Positions 1 through 11,939 of a stretch of 64,000 nucleotides of DNA are shown in pieces. The DNA is from Phlyctochytrium arcticum. Its lineage: Eukaryota > Chytridiomycota > Chytridiomycetes > Chytridiales > Chytridiaceae. Position 1 is the stretch's first letter, and each line of letters starts with the position of its first letter. The stretch covers positions 1-64,000 of the forward strand of contig JAHLKI010000056.1 in NCBI GenBank assembly GCA_025602905.1, read 5' to 3'. A program made the position numbers and the translations under genes. The notes under the pieces were generated by a model. That model had not been told where the DNA came from, ran no database searches, and saw only the letters and a list, made by a program, of their open reading frames with translations.

Positions 1-237
1 TCTCTCCACTTGATTTGACGAAAGAAATGTATACTTGAATTTGATGTTTTTTTTAGAAATTTTACGTTATGCTTTTTGAATGACGAAATCGTCAGAGGAA
101 ATTTTATAAATCAAATTGAAAGGACGCACTAGCAGTTGAACGGGATTAACTGGGGTAGCCTATGATCTATGTACAATACATGGTCATTGGAGATGCTCTG
201 CATACTATGCCTAATGATTTGAAGGGCGGGTACCATG

Positions 238-2958
238 TCAGGCCGAATGACTTCTTATACGAGGAGCTGCACGCTCGTAGTCCTTTGGTTGTCGGTGGCG
301 ATCTGGTGGCCGACGGTCTTTGAGTAGCTCGCGAACCCTTTGGGCGTTTTGCTGTGAACACCCAATGTCGGCCGCACTCATGGATTTTACTTCTAGCCCA
401 TCTATGGTTTTTGCAGAATCCTGGACGGACGCCGACCTGTGACGCGGGCTGCGTGGTGTCGACTTTTGTGGAAAGACTTGGAGCTCCGTCTCCTCATCAT
501 GGTCTGAGAGTGTGATACGTGGGATCAACCCCCGCTCAACTGGAAATTGGCTATTCAGATGGTTTGTCCCTATCTAATACGAAGCCTTTGGAGGGACTTA
601 CCAAGTAGATGTCCTCGCCAGTCCATCCCCTTGATTATCTCAGTCATCCAGACCATTTTGATCATTTCATTCGGAGCTATCATGACATAGCATCTCTTCT
701 TCAGTCTTGTCGGATATTTGACAATAATAGGCAAGGCATTCACGGTTCCTTTTGTCGGAAATGATGTAGGGGAGGGCGGTGGTGCATATATTCCAAATGC
801 GCTCGTTGCTAGGCGTCCTACCCCTCGCGGCATTGAATCCACGACACAACTTTCCAATGTCAAAACATCTGATGCATCACTTGCTGTTGATTTCTTCATC
901 ACATACAACATGTCTTTAACGATCACGACCCATCGTCGCTTGGCCTTTTTTGCACCATGCGTTGCTTCACATGTGCGATCATACACTGTTAGATGCCCTG
1001 CATATGCCCAGTCAGAAGACTGAAAGTTGTTTGGTAATGGGTATCGAAGCTTCCTCTTCAGCTAAAATCTGATAGGTTAGCCGTTTGAAATATATACACA
1101 AGATCTGAGTCGCATACCCCTGCCCATTTTTTGATTGGCGTTTCTATAACTTCCGCTGGAAGTTCTTCCCCTATGTTGAGTGGTGCAGCTTCGGATATCC
1201 GCAATTGCGATATATTTGATCTTGATGTGTCTCCATTTTCTTCACTTTTCGCCTTGACATCGTCCAAGAATTCCAAGTCATCAGGTTCACACACCTCCCC
1301 CGATGATGAGAGCTCGTCCAGATTGTATTCAAGAGGAAGTGATTCATCCGAAGTATGAGGTTCAGAGAGGGTGTTCGTTGAAGTGGAGTTATGAACACCG
1401 GAAGGGTTGGGATCCTCATCTGTGCCTGATTCACGTTCGTGGAACAAGTCGGGAAACAACGACAATGGCCCAAGTAGAGTTTGACCCAGAGATTGGCCCG
1501 CAAAGGATCCGTTGGATTTTGGTGACTCGTAGCACGAATCATGGGAGCGGGCTGGCTCGGGTTTTGCAGTCCGTGAATGAGTGATATCTGGGCGGACTTT
1601 GTTTTGCGGCATTACGTTAAAGTTGCTGGGATTTTGTGCTGAAGGGTGTCCGATGAACAGTCACTTTATCTATAATATCCTGTCGTCTTGTTCACCGTTT
1701 AATGCGTTGAGTTTCACCGCTTGTATTGATATGTGCTGGATCGCAAAACAGTCTTTTTCGTCGGCCCAGATCCCGCCGTTGCTAAACAGTATCCACTTCA
1801 ATGCGTACGTCAACTTTGCGCAGCCCATAAAATGAAATACTTTGTTATTTAACCCTGGGACATCTGGAAGATTGTGGTCACTGGCACGCTACCTCTTCAT
1901 TAATTGTTTACGGATGATGGGACTAAAAATAACTCACATGGCCAGTCGATCGGGTCGTTGCCGTACGAGTATTGTTCATGCATGGAGCAATGATGGAGCA
2001 CGCTTGTTATTGTGTACCTCTCGTCCAAACTCTATCGACCACGGCAGCGGAAAACCTGAAATATGATGAGTCTTCCTGTTCAAAGCAAGATTGGACTTCT
2101 CCGCGTTTGGTTGGCAGAGTTGAGCTAGAAAAATCTAAAATCACATCGCGAAGAGAATCAATTCCCAGGCACCGATATCACCTCTAGGAAACCTCTAGCA
2201 GTTTTTTTTGGAACCTGGAGCCTTCGTAAAAGTATCGATACAACAACAGTTCCAACAGAATAATTCAGCAAGTACCAGAGAAATTTTATATTATTACTTT
2301 TTGTAAGTTTCGTCCTACTTCTGAGTAGAAACTGGAAACAAAATGATATGTTACAAAATTGTGGCGCAAAGTCCCAAAGGTTGCGCAGCAATCCTACTTT
2401 CCGATGATGGTAGGGACCTCACTATGCACATTGTACGTTTTGCCTTCCCTTCGCCTCCAAACAATCGAGATGTTTGGGTAACGAAACCGTTCCGTCGATC
2501 GACCATTTCTTTGTCTGCTATGCGCCGCATTGTTGCACAGATTTGCTTTCGGCCTCAGAGCTGACACTATCTTCATCATTCTCGAGTATGATGGGAGAAC
2601 CAATGCGAAGTGCTACAGCCGGTGAAGGCATCCTCAAAATGTCGATCAAATCTTCTCGGCTACTTTCCGGACTTGGCGACATTTGTGGGTCGCTTGAACG
2701 AATGGAAGCAACTCGGTGTGCCAGAGATGGGCTAGAGTTGTCAAGAAGCGTGCGTGGTGAGAGGGAGCTTATCCTTCGTGACAAACTTGAATGGGGGGAT
2801 TCTTGGAGGAGTGTTAAGCAGTTGAAGTAGTCGACTGATGTAACGACAGTATTTGGCGGAAGGAATGGCCACCATAATGGTGAAGGGGGGCATGAAGATT
2901 CACGACGGCCAGAGCTATTAGGACGCACCAGGCTCGGCCCATCATTGCTAGGGTCCAT
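238..2958 (-). CDS. PH-domain protein (partial model, minus strand)
   Basis: A multi-exon minus-strand gene. Four 3' exons join with matching phases: about 1888-1696, 1638-1118, 1061-602 and 539-238 (stop at 238), separated by introns of 57, 56 and 62 bases. The 1061-602 exon has a pleckstrin-homology pattern: a GHLTVYD strand, a basic KKAKRRWVVIVKD strand that carries the usual PH tryptophan region, and a C-terminal helix near MVWMTEIIKG. This suggests membrane or phosphoinositide binding. The probable first exon starts at ATG 2958 and encodes a Ser/Pro-rich stretch (about residues 1-130) up to about 2518. The link from 2518 to 1888 is not resolved; a 51-base intron removing the stop near 2518 is possible, or 2518-2958 could be a separate gene. 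The Ser-rich exons look disordered. The protein family is not identified. Confidence 0.6.
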
Positions 2959-5200
2959 TGTAGCAGAGCGCTTAATGAAGTTGGACGGCGGCGATCTTTT
3001 GGAGATCAGCGTCCTTTATAAATGATTTGCACGACGACCCCAAAAGCAAACGCGTGGAAAAAAGCTTGAACTGCTCGATGCTGAATCGGCGAGGTTGATT
3101 GGCAGGAAAAAATGGCCGATACCCTGGTGTGGGGATGGGTGCAAAGAACTAGGCGTGGAGTGCGTCTCTAAAATTGGCTAAACTTGTTATGAGATCAAAG
3201 GCAAATAGATGAGGGCGAAGGGATTATGTCGGAGGGGACAACGGAGGGAGGGGGCAGGACGTGGTCCGAATTGTCTTAAGTACCCCAAAAATCATCTCCC
3301 TTGTCGCCCAAACAGAATAGCTTCCACGCTATTTCATTTCATTTGCGACAAACATGCGAACCAAAGAGTTTCTGCCCGCTAGATCACTGGGTCGGGGCAC
3401 CCCCGATTTATCTCATAGAAAAAAGGTCAACAGTTACACATAACAAAGGATGAATATCAATACAGCTGGCTATTTTATTCACAGCTTACCTTGACTTTCT
3501 AGATGTATGACGTCGTGTTTGTTTTTCTCGGCGGCTGCTATTCTTTTGGGAGCATGCGATCCTGAGTGGAGATGCTGCTTTTACAATCGTAAGGAGGAGC
3601 AGAACCTAGGTGCCGCAGTCAATAAAGAACAACGTATTTTAGCAATTCCATCCGCCAAGTACATGGCATTCACTACGAAATATGCGTTCAAACGTTCTGG
3701 AACCACTTGAGAACTGGAAACTCAATTATATTGGCTATACACTCCATATAAAACGTTGCTTCATAGATTTCTTGTACAAGAACTGTCCAGAACCACCGAC
3801 CCGCATGAGACATAGGCCGGTGCGATGGTAATGAGATATAGGTGCTTGGACTGATAAAGCTGGGTACTCGGTAAGCGAGCAATTTTTTTTTTCCATGCAG
3901 ATCGAATGGTATTTTTGAGACTTTTGATCGACATTGTCAATTGTGTAAAACCTGAGAAAAGGATGTTCAAGTACTGTAACGCAGGCTGTGATCCCGGATG
4001 TTTCCTTTAGAAATCCCATTTTTTCTCATATTTTTACCATATTGTTAGGTGGATCCCGTTCATATGCAGCCATTTTTTTTGCCAGGTAAAGAACAAGGTC
4101 TGATGATACTGACAAATAATTGACACAATGATCGTTAGACATAGAGGGTCATGACAGATGTGACTTATTCTCCATCCTTCTGGTTTCCATAATTTTTACC
4201 TAGTGTAAAAATTGTACAACTTGTGGATGTGCGAAAGCAATTGGGGAATACCCTCAAATTATCCAGAAGGTCCAGAGATGACAACGTATTCAAGTGAAGT
4301 TTGACTTTTGGCGGGTATCTTTACCGTCCTCATGTCGAAAATAGCTTTGCAGGTGCTCCCCAGGGCGGCCCTGCGACCAGTTACAACGCTCCCCTTTGAC
4401 CAGCCAGCCCTGCATTACGCTTGTGACTGCGTAAAACGTTTTGGAGGTAATTCGAGGATCCTCGATTGTTACAAGAATACTCGAGCACCTTTTCTTTAAG
4501 AATTCCTTGACACCTTCTTTTTTTCTGAGGCTTGAATTAATATGGGACTGATCATTTTCCAATTTTATTTTGGGTACGAACAGGTTTGCCCGTCGTGAAT
4601 GCGATGGTAAATGGGAAGAGTGCTGTAAAATTGACAGTCTTTGGGCTTTTTAAAAAAGGCAAGGACCCGCTCACTTCGATCAATTGGGCGTTCAGGGGTG
4701 GTATCTTAATCCAATATTTATTGGTAGTCGTATAGTGCTCCCCGACGTCCCCGTAGTTGTTACTCGTCTGCGTTCCTCGACGACTTTGCTCCTACAAAAA
4801 GTGTCGGAGCAGTGGAGGCGGAGTTGTGCTGACGCAAGGATGCGTTGCCATAGAAGAGGCACAGTCATGCAAATGGCAGTGCCACCACCACAGCCACGCA
4901 GAACCGTGCGCCACACCATCAATGCTCCGACAACCCTAGCTTGGGCTGAGCGCCGCGCAGCCGAAATTTGACGCTGGCCGCCAGCCGCGCTGGATCTGTG
5001 CTGTGCTGTACTTTTCAGCCTTTTGTCAAGACTCACCGACTTTATCAACGGACCGTCAACCGCCGGGCCCGCCTTGAGGGAACGTACTAGCAACGACCGC
5101 CAGTACTGCTACTACTGCTACTATAGCGACGACGACAACGAAAACGACGACGATCTACCGTACCTCGGACATTGCCTCCTCGATTCTGACAGACATTTAC
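2959..5200. other. Intergenic region, no gene seen
   Basis: Only short ORFs without domain or splice logic occur here. The part from about 4700 to 5200 is more GC-rich and is probably the upstream region of the SH3 gene at 5256. No repeat or RNA gene was recognised. Confidence 0.5.
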
Positions 5201-5210
5201 CATAAAAAGG
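5200..5210 (+). promoter_or_regulatory. TATA-like box of the SH3-protein gene
   Basis: An ATAAAAAGG element lies about 50 bases before the ATG at 5256. Similar TATAAA elements precede the 15.4-kb and 55.4-kb genes. The assignment rests on position and sequence only. Confidence 0.4.
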
Positions 5211-5255
5211 GTGAAAGCAACCGCTGCCCACATCAACCCCTCACCACCATCAACA

Positions 5256-6600
5256 ATGTCTTGGGCCACGGCTGCTGCCCTCCTAGCTCTGCTCGCCGTC
5301 TCGGGAACTGAAGCGTCAAAGTCAGAGGTATGCATGACGGCTGGAACAAAATCTGTCATGAATTACAAAACTCATTCCATTTTTCTAGTGCATTGAGATC
5401 AAAGACACCAGTGCATGTGCACCATTTGGAGCCGGCTACTCAATCAATGCCACCGAACTCGGATTAGTGTACGGCCTGACTGGCCCTGTGCCAGACGCGG
5501 CATATTGGGACAAACTAGTGGTCGATATTACGTCCGGTGGAAAGCATCAGATGCAAATGTGGAAAAACTGGGCTCAGTGTCCCGGCTACCAGGGCGAATT
5601 GATTCAGCACTACCGCACCTACACTTGCATTACGGATCTGTTCTTGTACTCGGCAGGATGCAACAAAGATGCCAAGCCGCTCGAGCAAAAGAGCGCCCTT
5701 TGCCCTCAGGCATGTGACTCGTACGGAGCAGCGGTCCGGGAACTCGTCTTGGATAAGGATGTGTGCCCCAAAAACTTTGGCAAGCACGACAAATTGGTTT
5801 ACCAGCAAGTCTCGGCGCGCCGCTCTCATGCTCTTACTGGGGCAAAGTCGTGCCGCGCGCTGCTCAGCAAATGGGGTGGACCATCCAAGGATGGTAAAGA
5901 CGACAAGAGCTATGCCAAGAATGGACAGTGCAAGTGGAATGGAGTTCAGGTCGACCACCAGTCTTGTGGATTCTCGGGCAACGCCAAAATTGCCAAAACC
6001 TACTGCAATGACTATCCCAGAGATCCTTGTTGCAAGCGCATTTCATCGTCGTCATCAAACCCTACAGACAAGTCGGATGCTAAACACAAGGCTGCCGCCG
6101 CCATGCCCGTTGGACCCAATGCCGTGCCGCTTTCTTCAACAAAAGCAGCTGGAGCCGCAGCTGTCGGTGAACCTGGCGCCATCGGTCCCGCTGACGCATC
6201 TGCCACATCAGACTCTTTTGGCGCTCGCAACAAAGTCCCCATCATTGCTGGTGCCGCCGGTAGTCTTCTCGTCCTTGGCGGTGTAGCCGTCGGTATTGTC
6301 CGCGCCCGTCGCCGTCGCAGCTCTGCATCTCCCCGTGGCGGATCGTCTCGAATCCAACCTGCATCCACCCCCTTTATCGCTCCCGCCATGTCTCAAACCA
6401 CCCCAACCGACGCTGCCAAATCCAACTACAAGGTCATCTACGATTACACACCCCAACTCATTGACGAGCTAGAGCTGGCCAAGGGCGATATAGTTGAAGT
6501 GTGGGCTTCATACGACGATGGATGGGGCAAGGGCTCAAATGTCCGAACAGGCAACAAGGGAACGTTCCCCATGGCTTGTATCGAAGCAGTCCGCGAGTAA
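5256..6600 (+). CDS. Signal-peptide, one-pass membrane protein with cytoplasmic SH3 domain
   Basis: Two exons, 5256-5327 and 5389-6600, with a phase-0 intron, give 427 residues. The start MSWATAAALLALLAVSG is a typical signal peptide. Residues about 25-220 form a cysteine-rich ectodomain with many spaced Cys. It is followed by a Ser/Ala-rich linker, a hydrophobic helix at about 304-325 (PIIAGAAGSLLVLGG) and a stop-transfer RARRRR. The last 59 residues are an SH3 domain: YDYTPQLIDELELAKGD (ALYDY-like and acidic RT loop), the DDGWGKG tryptophan and the closing GTFPMACIE. The likely role is a plasma-membrane sensor or adaptor that recruits proline-rich partners, topologically like fungal Fus1-type proteins, though no homology to Fus1 is claimed. 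The start is supported by the signal peptide and a nearby TATA-like element. The function of the ectodomain is unknown. Confidence 0.85.
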
Positions 6601-7390
6601 AGAATATCTACCCTTTGCCTATCCCACTCTCTTTATACATAATATCTCACCTCCCTGGTGATTTTGCTCTTTTGCTCAAAACGTTTTTTTCTTCTCTTCT
6701 TCTCCTGTATACGTTTTTTATTCTTTTGTTTAGCTTCAGTTGGAACAAACTACTATTCTCCTGTACATTATTTGCGCCTTTCTCTCTCTGCAGCCTGTCA
6801 CTCTGAAACCACATACATACATGAAACGTTTTTTTGAAAACCAACACAACACAACTGAAGGGGGGCGGCATATTGAATTTTCGGATCTCATTCTTCCTAG
6901 GCTTCCTTTTCGTTTCTTTCGTGACAGAGGTCTCAACCTTTAGCGCCGCCCTTCCGACTCCAAGCACTACTGTGCTGCTCTAAAATCCGGGCTCTCAGAT
7001 TTGGCATCGCCCGTACGATGAAAATCTCGAATGACATGAGAGCAGGGAAAGGTCAAAGTGGTGATTTATGTGGAGTATCCATTTAATGAGATTCCTGTAG
7101 CAGTACAGCATGTTGCGGATGGGAAGACTTAAAGGAAAGGTTCCCAGTGATAACTGTAGTAGTATATTGTGATAGATGAAGAAGTTGCGTTCCAAGTCTA
7201 CGTGTTGATGATGAGAGATTTGGGGTGCAAGCAAAAGCAACGGTTACCAAATGGACATCGCATAATATAATGCTTAAGATTTCCTATTGACCGCAGAGAA
7301 CTTCTACCATTACGAGCATGGATCTACACTATGATCTAACAGAAGACTAGACAAACTACCTGCAAGCGATGTTAATCTCACACTAGATAC
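6601..7390. other. Convergent intergenic spacer
   Basis: This is the space between the SH3 gene (plus) and the DUF4470 gene (minus). It is T-rich just after the SH3 stop, consistent with 3' processing signals. No coding region is supported. Confidence 0.5.
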
Positions 7391-10300
7391 CTAATCCTTG
7401 CATTTTGGGGCTTTGATTGCCAGAAATCCTCCCTGCCTGCAAATCTTGACAATACACTCCTTTCCAATCCTGCATTTCTCACCAAGATCAATGGAATGTG
7501 CAGGAAACACATCATTGTCTCCACCCGCCTTCCCACCCTTCTTCCGTCCCAAAGAGACTTCAATGATGGAACTTGGGTTTCCATCCTTTCCACGCACACT
7601 GACTGAGAGATCATCAGGCAGAGGGGCAACTGGGAACTTCACATCACAACAAACAAAGGAGTCCGTTTTGTGGACGGTCAGGGTCTCCCATCCAGTAGGG
7701 GCGTCCAACAATCGGCCAGCGGACAGAGTGTGTGATCCCAGTACCGGCAATTTCCAAGTCAAGCCCACGCCGTCCACATCTTTGAACTTTAGCTCAGATA
7801 CTTTGATGGATGTGCTCACAGACACATACTGCTTTCGTCCTTGAGCAACAGCACATAAAGTAAGGTAATACGTCTTTGCAACTGGCGTCTGCAACAACTT
7901 CTTGGATGCAAGAAACTCGATCATACCAGTCTCCCGAGAAAACGTAAAACTCTCTATGACTTGGATAATCGAGTCTGAAGGGAATTCACCCCGCTCATCC
8001 GTATCAGCTGACCGTATTGCATTTTTGCTGAATACCAAAGCCAATGGTGCAATGCCACAAAGTTGCAAAGAATAGAAGTGCACCTCCAACTTGACTGATG
8101 CTATAACACAATCTGCCAATGGTGTCCCCATGATGTGATTTTGCTGAATGATTGCGTGCCGTTTAAGTTTAAGCTCACATCTGTTCAACTTGAATCCTTG
8201 GCCCCATTGTATCAGCGCATCAACAACCTTGACCAAGTCATTGGGGAATACCCGCGAAAGGAGTTGAACGAGGAGAATAGGGGATGAAGCTTCGGTATCA
8301 TCTCTCAATCCACTAAAGTTCCGATGATGAATGATCAAGTCCGCCAATAAATAAGCTGGTGTGAGCCATCTTTCACTCTTATCATCAAACGGTTTCCACT
8401 TCATCGAAAGATGGTTGGATATGGAAGTGTCAAGCAAATACAAGCCCGCAGATTGCTCAAAAACATCTACAGACAGACCAACCGCCATCCGAACCACCGC
8501 AGATGGATCCTTCGACTCATTATCCCGCATAATCTGCATCCCCTGAGAATGAATACAACCATTCGGATTCGTCATCACGCACTTTAACCCAAGCAGGATA
8601 GCGGGCAAAGACACATAATCCATCACATTGGAACAGTCCACCAGATCAAAGGCCTTTGCATGAGCCACTGCTCCTCCCTTCGCGTGTTCAAACTCGGGGA
8701 TGCCTGCTAGCAAAGCAGAAATGATGTCGCCGGGCAGGATATTGACCTCAACGTGCCCATTATTCAGTCCCTCCCGCAAGGCAGCAAATTGCACCCCAAG
8801 GGTCCTTAGCAATCGATAATACAATGACTCTCCCTTCCTTGCAGGTTCATCAAGCTTCACGGCCCGGAAAATGGATGATGACCAGTAAAGGTCGTATCTC
8901 ATCAGCGGGGCCTCAAAGAGCGTTGGATTGACTTTCCCATTTGTTGCTAACGACAGGAGGTTGCCAGTGGTGATGTAATCCTTGACCTCCTTCTGTACCG
9001 CGCTACTAGATTCTCCCAATGCATCCAGACTCAACCTCATTGATTTCTCTCTTAATATTTCTCTCCCAGACCGTAATTTACGCAGCTTATTCATAGGAAC
9101 TGTGCAACTAGCATACGCCGAAAAACACTGCTTGACTTAAGATTTGATGCTGTCCGACGAGTTCCCAGGCAAGCAGAACCACTCTGGCCACACATCCTCG
9201 CAGAAGGTTTTGCATGCCTGATCTATCAAGTCTCTTTGCCCCTCAGTCAGCTCATGATTGGCCCAGACGGCCACAATATCAGCGTCTGCGCATCCGTTGG
9301 CAATCAGTTGAAGCAAGAGAATGTCCCTTGCAAGGATACTGATGCTAACATCGTTCAGTACAAAACGGAGTTCTAATTGTTGTTCCTTCTTTAACAGTGA
9401 TTCTGAGGTTTTGAGAAGATTCCGGATATCTCCACAGGCGGCCAAGAGTATTCTGATTGAGGTACGGTCTTTCCCACACTCATCCTTCAGCAATTTGGAG
9501 AAATCCACGCCAATTGAAAGGTCTTCTCCGAAGGTGTTGCCAATAGCATAATAATACGGATCATATTCAGATGTAACATTCCGATGCGTCAGCTGCAGAT
9601 CCACCATGCTACTCATTGTTGACGCCTGCTGTGGGCGTAATGTTCCCTCCAAAGGAAAACGGGAGGCCAGCTCCGCCAAGGTTGGCAAGTTCTTCACATC
9701 AGCAAACCGTTGAGAGTCAACCTCCACCACCGGCTTACTCCAGTAACCAAGCAATTTCACTTGCCCTTGATTCTTGATTGCGGTCTGGTCAAACATTTCT
9801 TCCACCACAGCTTTTTCTGATCGTCCAACAAAAGAGTTTCCCGTCACAACCACGTTTCCTCCATAATTCACTCCAACATGCAATCCCTCTTTCTTTAAGT
9901 AAATGATCTGACTGGCTGTTAAGGACAAATGTGTCTCCCCTTTGATGAATATGGCGTACGGTCAATTTGCTTCTATTCGGGAATTGTAGACTTTGACAGT
10001 GGCTCCCCAATCAAGTGACATTCCATATTTTCCACTACCACTGATGGTGGAACCAATGACAGTGACTTCCAAATCGATTTGATTCTTGTCGCCCCAAAAT
10101 TGGGCTTCCTGCGTAGTCGTGGACACCTTCTGCTTGGATAAGACTTCCTGCGCTCTGGTGGCCGCATTTTTACGCGACCCGCGGCAAGTATTCCCTCCGA
10201 CGATGTTCCAAGGATTTGACAGTTTTCTATGAACACACGCTTGGCACCCCCATAGGCACAAACTCCTTGAAAACACCTGTCAATCACGCTGTTCCTTATA

Positions 10301-11156
10301 TCCAGGGAGCCTCCTTGACGCACTTCAATAGCTTGCTTTCCAGTTTGCGTGAAATGACAACCAACCACTTCCGCACTTCCACCATGAATCAATAATCCAA
10401 CTTCAAGCAGACGTGGAATCCCGCAATTCACCAAACGAGGGTGTGATCCCTCATCAGCACAGACGGCACTGGTCGCTGGTGGATGGGTTGTTGTGAAGGT
10501 GATATTTCGAAAGGTAACAGTTTTGGAAGCCATGACGTGAGCAGCATGGTTGTTGTTCCCTTTAATGATTGTGGTCCCCAAGCCAACGATTGTGATGGGA
10601 TTCACCAGAGGCATTTCAATGCTATAGGATCCAGGTTTCAAAACAACAATCTGTGTATTTTGTCAATCCAGATGCCTGAATCGTTCGATGCCTTTCAACT
10701 CACCGGCGTCTGCATCCAAGCATATCTTGCTAGAGTTGCAGATGAATCACAGATACGAATATCCCCACATTTCAATCCTGAAACAGACTCAAAAAGCATT
10801 TCAACTGGTTTATCCGATCCAGTACTAAGGGCAATGGCCGCGGCAGCAGCAGCCTCCACATCCTCCTTTGAGGATTGAGGAAGCTTTTTCAACGCCACAG
10901 CCAACCGATAGTAGGCCTTGACTTAAAGAGGATTCAATTCAACAGCTTTTTCTGCTTCCTGAGCGGCTGTGGAGTAGTCCAGGGTTGCCAAAGAACATGC
11001 ATCGATGTTTGCATGAAGTTCTGCTCGAGTCTCCGGTGGTGGCGAGGGCGATAACGAAAGACATTCCGAGTAGAGTTTCGATGCCACGGCAAAATCTTTA
11101 TTGATAAAAGCCTTTTTGGCAACAGCTCTCAAGGCCTAGATATTCGTTGCTTCCAT
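7391..11156 (-). pseudogene. TPR / right-handed beta-helix / DUF4470 protein, broken by four stops and one frameshift
   Basis: The minus-strand coding signal starts at ATG 11156. TPR-like helices come first (about 11132-10720, with a KAYYRLAVALKKL turn). A normal 53-base intron (10703-10651) follows. Next is a right-handed beta-helix repeat region (about 10650-9980, parallel-helix strands such as VEVVGCHF and IENCQILG), then the DUF4470 domain (YYYAIGNTFGEDLSIG, then IRILLAACGDIRNLLKT) and a long C-terminal region to TAG 7391. DUF4470 is also the N-terminal domain of the dynein-assembly factor DNAAF3. The frame is interrupted by TAG 11138-11136, TAA 10925-10923, TGA 9964-9962, TAA 9139-9137 and a one-base shift near 10185. 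At each stop the homology-like coding sense continues in the same frame, so these are disablements and not gene ends. The rest is well preserved (ORF stretches of 567 and 263 codons), which implies recent inactivation or an unusual decoding mechanism. It would encode about 1,230 residues. Confidence 0.8.
10651..10703 (-). other. Intron of the DUF4470 pseudogene
   Basis: The donor GTGAGT and acceptor ACACAG give a 53-base phase-0 intron that joins the TPR part to the beta-helix part in frame. Its intact splice sites fit a recently lost gene. Confidence 0.7.
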
Positions 11157-11860
11157 TGTTCAGCTGAATACACGATTGAGTGACGAGTTCGTCATCTAAA
11201 AAGTGAAACATGTACATACGTGGGTAGAGTGACAGGTATCCTTGTTGGACAACCTGGTGCCGCTGAGTCCCGTAGGGGTATCGAAGGTGTTGATATTTAC
11301 ACGAACGGTGGGAAGTTACTGTGAAGGGGCGCGCGCAACTATGAAGACAGATCCAGGACAGATCCAGGACAGATCCAGGACAGAAACGAGAAGCAGGAGA
11401 TCGCCGGAGATCGGCTTGTGAAAAGGTGAGAAAGTTGGGACAAAACGCGTTCGACTGACAGGTCTGGGAATCCGGGGTGTTGTATTCACTCATCTACGTT
11501 TTGACATTTTGAGAGCTACCCAATAATATACATACTCGAGGACCTTTGCCATAGTTTAGGACGACAAGCAAAGTACAAAGAATCTCCCGCCCACCCGATC
11601 TCGAAAGCCAAGAACTATGATCACTTCCCTGGAATAACACCTACCTCTGTTACTGTTCCTGAAGACTCCAATGTACACTTTGCCGTGAAGAAAGAACCCG
11701 CCGGCGCTGGAGCAAGTCATCTTCAAGGACCACCCGGCCACTATATGGCCGTGAATTAACGCCTTCCAAGAAGGCAATACCGATTCCCAGTCTCCCTCGC
11801 CCCCACCTTCAGAACACCGCAATTGATTTATTGAGTAGTTACACGCTGCAGACGGACAAC
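11157..11860. other. Intergenic region with a small tandem repeat
   Basis: No gene is supported. It contains the three-fold 11-base repeat at 11346-11381. ORFs here lack domains and acceptable splice logic. Confidence 0.45.
11346..11381. repeat. 11-base tandem repeat, three copies
   Basis: The unit AGATCCAGGAC is repeated three times without a mismatch, followed by a partial copy. Confidence 0.9.
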
Positions 11861-11868
11861 GCAGACCA

Positions 11869-11925
11869 CCGGCACGACAATCAGTAGCACCCCGCACGAC
11901 CACCCGCTACTGATTGTCGTGCCGG
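11869..11925. repeat. Perfect 20-base inverted repeat (hairpin)
   Basis: The arms 11869-11888 and 11906-11925 are exact reverse complements (CCGGCACGACAATCAGTAGC and its complement), with a 17-base loop. It lies directly before the HNH_2 nuclease relic. It could be a small palindrome left by a mobile element or a regulatory hairpin. Confidence 0.9.
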
Positions 11926-11939
11926 AGCAAAGTCGGCCG

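Noticed and set aside
4692..5093. Minus-strand ORF of 133 codons
   Set aside because: It lies in the GC-rich upstream region of the SH3 gene, has low-complexity Arg/Ala/Ser content and no splice or domain support.
5515..5958. Minus-strand ORF of 147 codons
   Set aside because: It is antisense to the SH3-protein exon.
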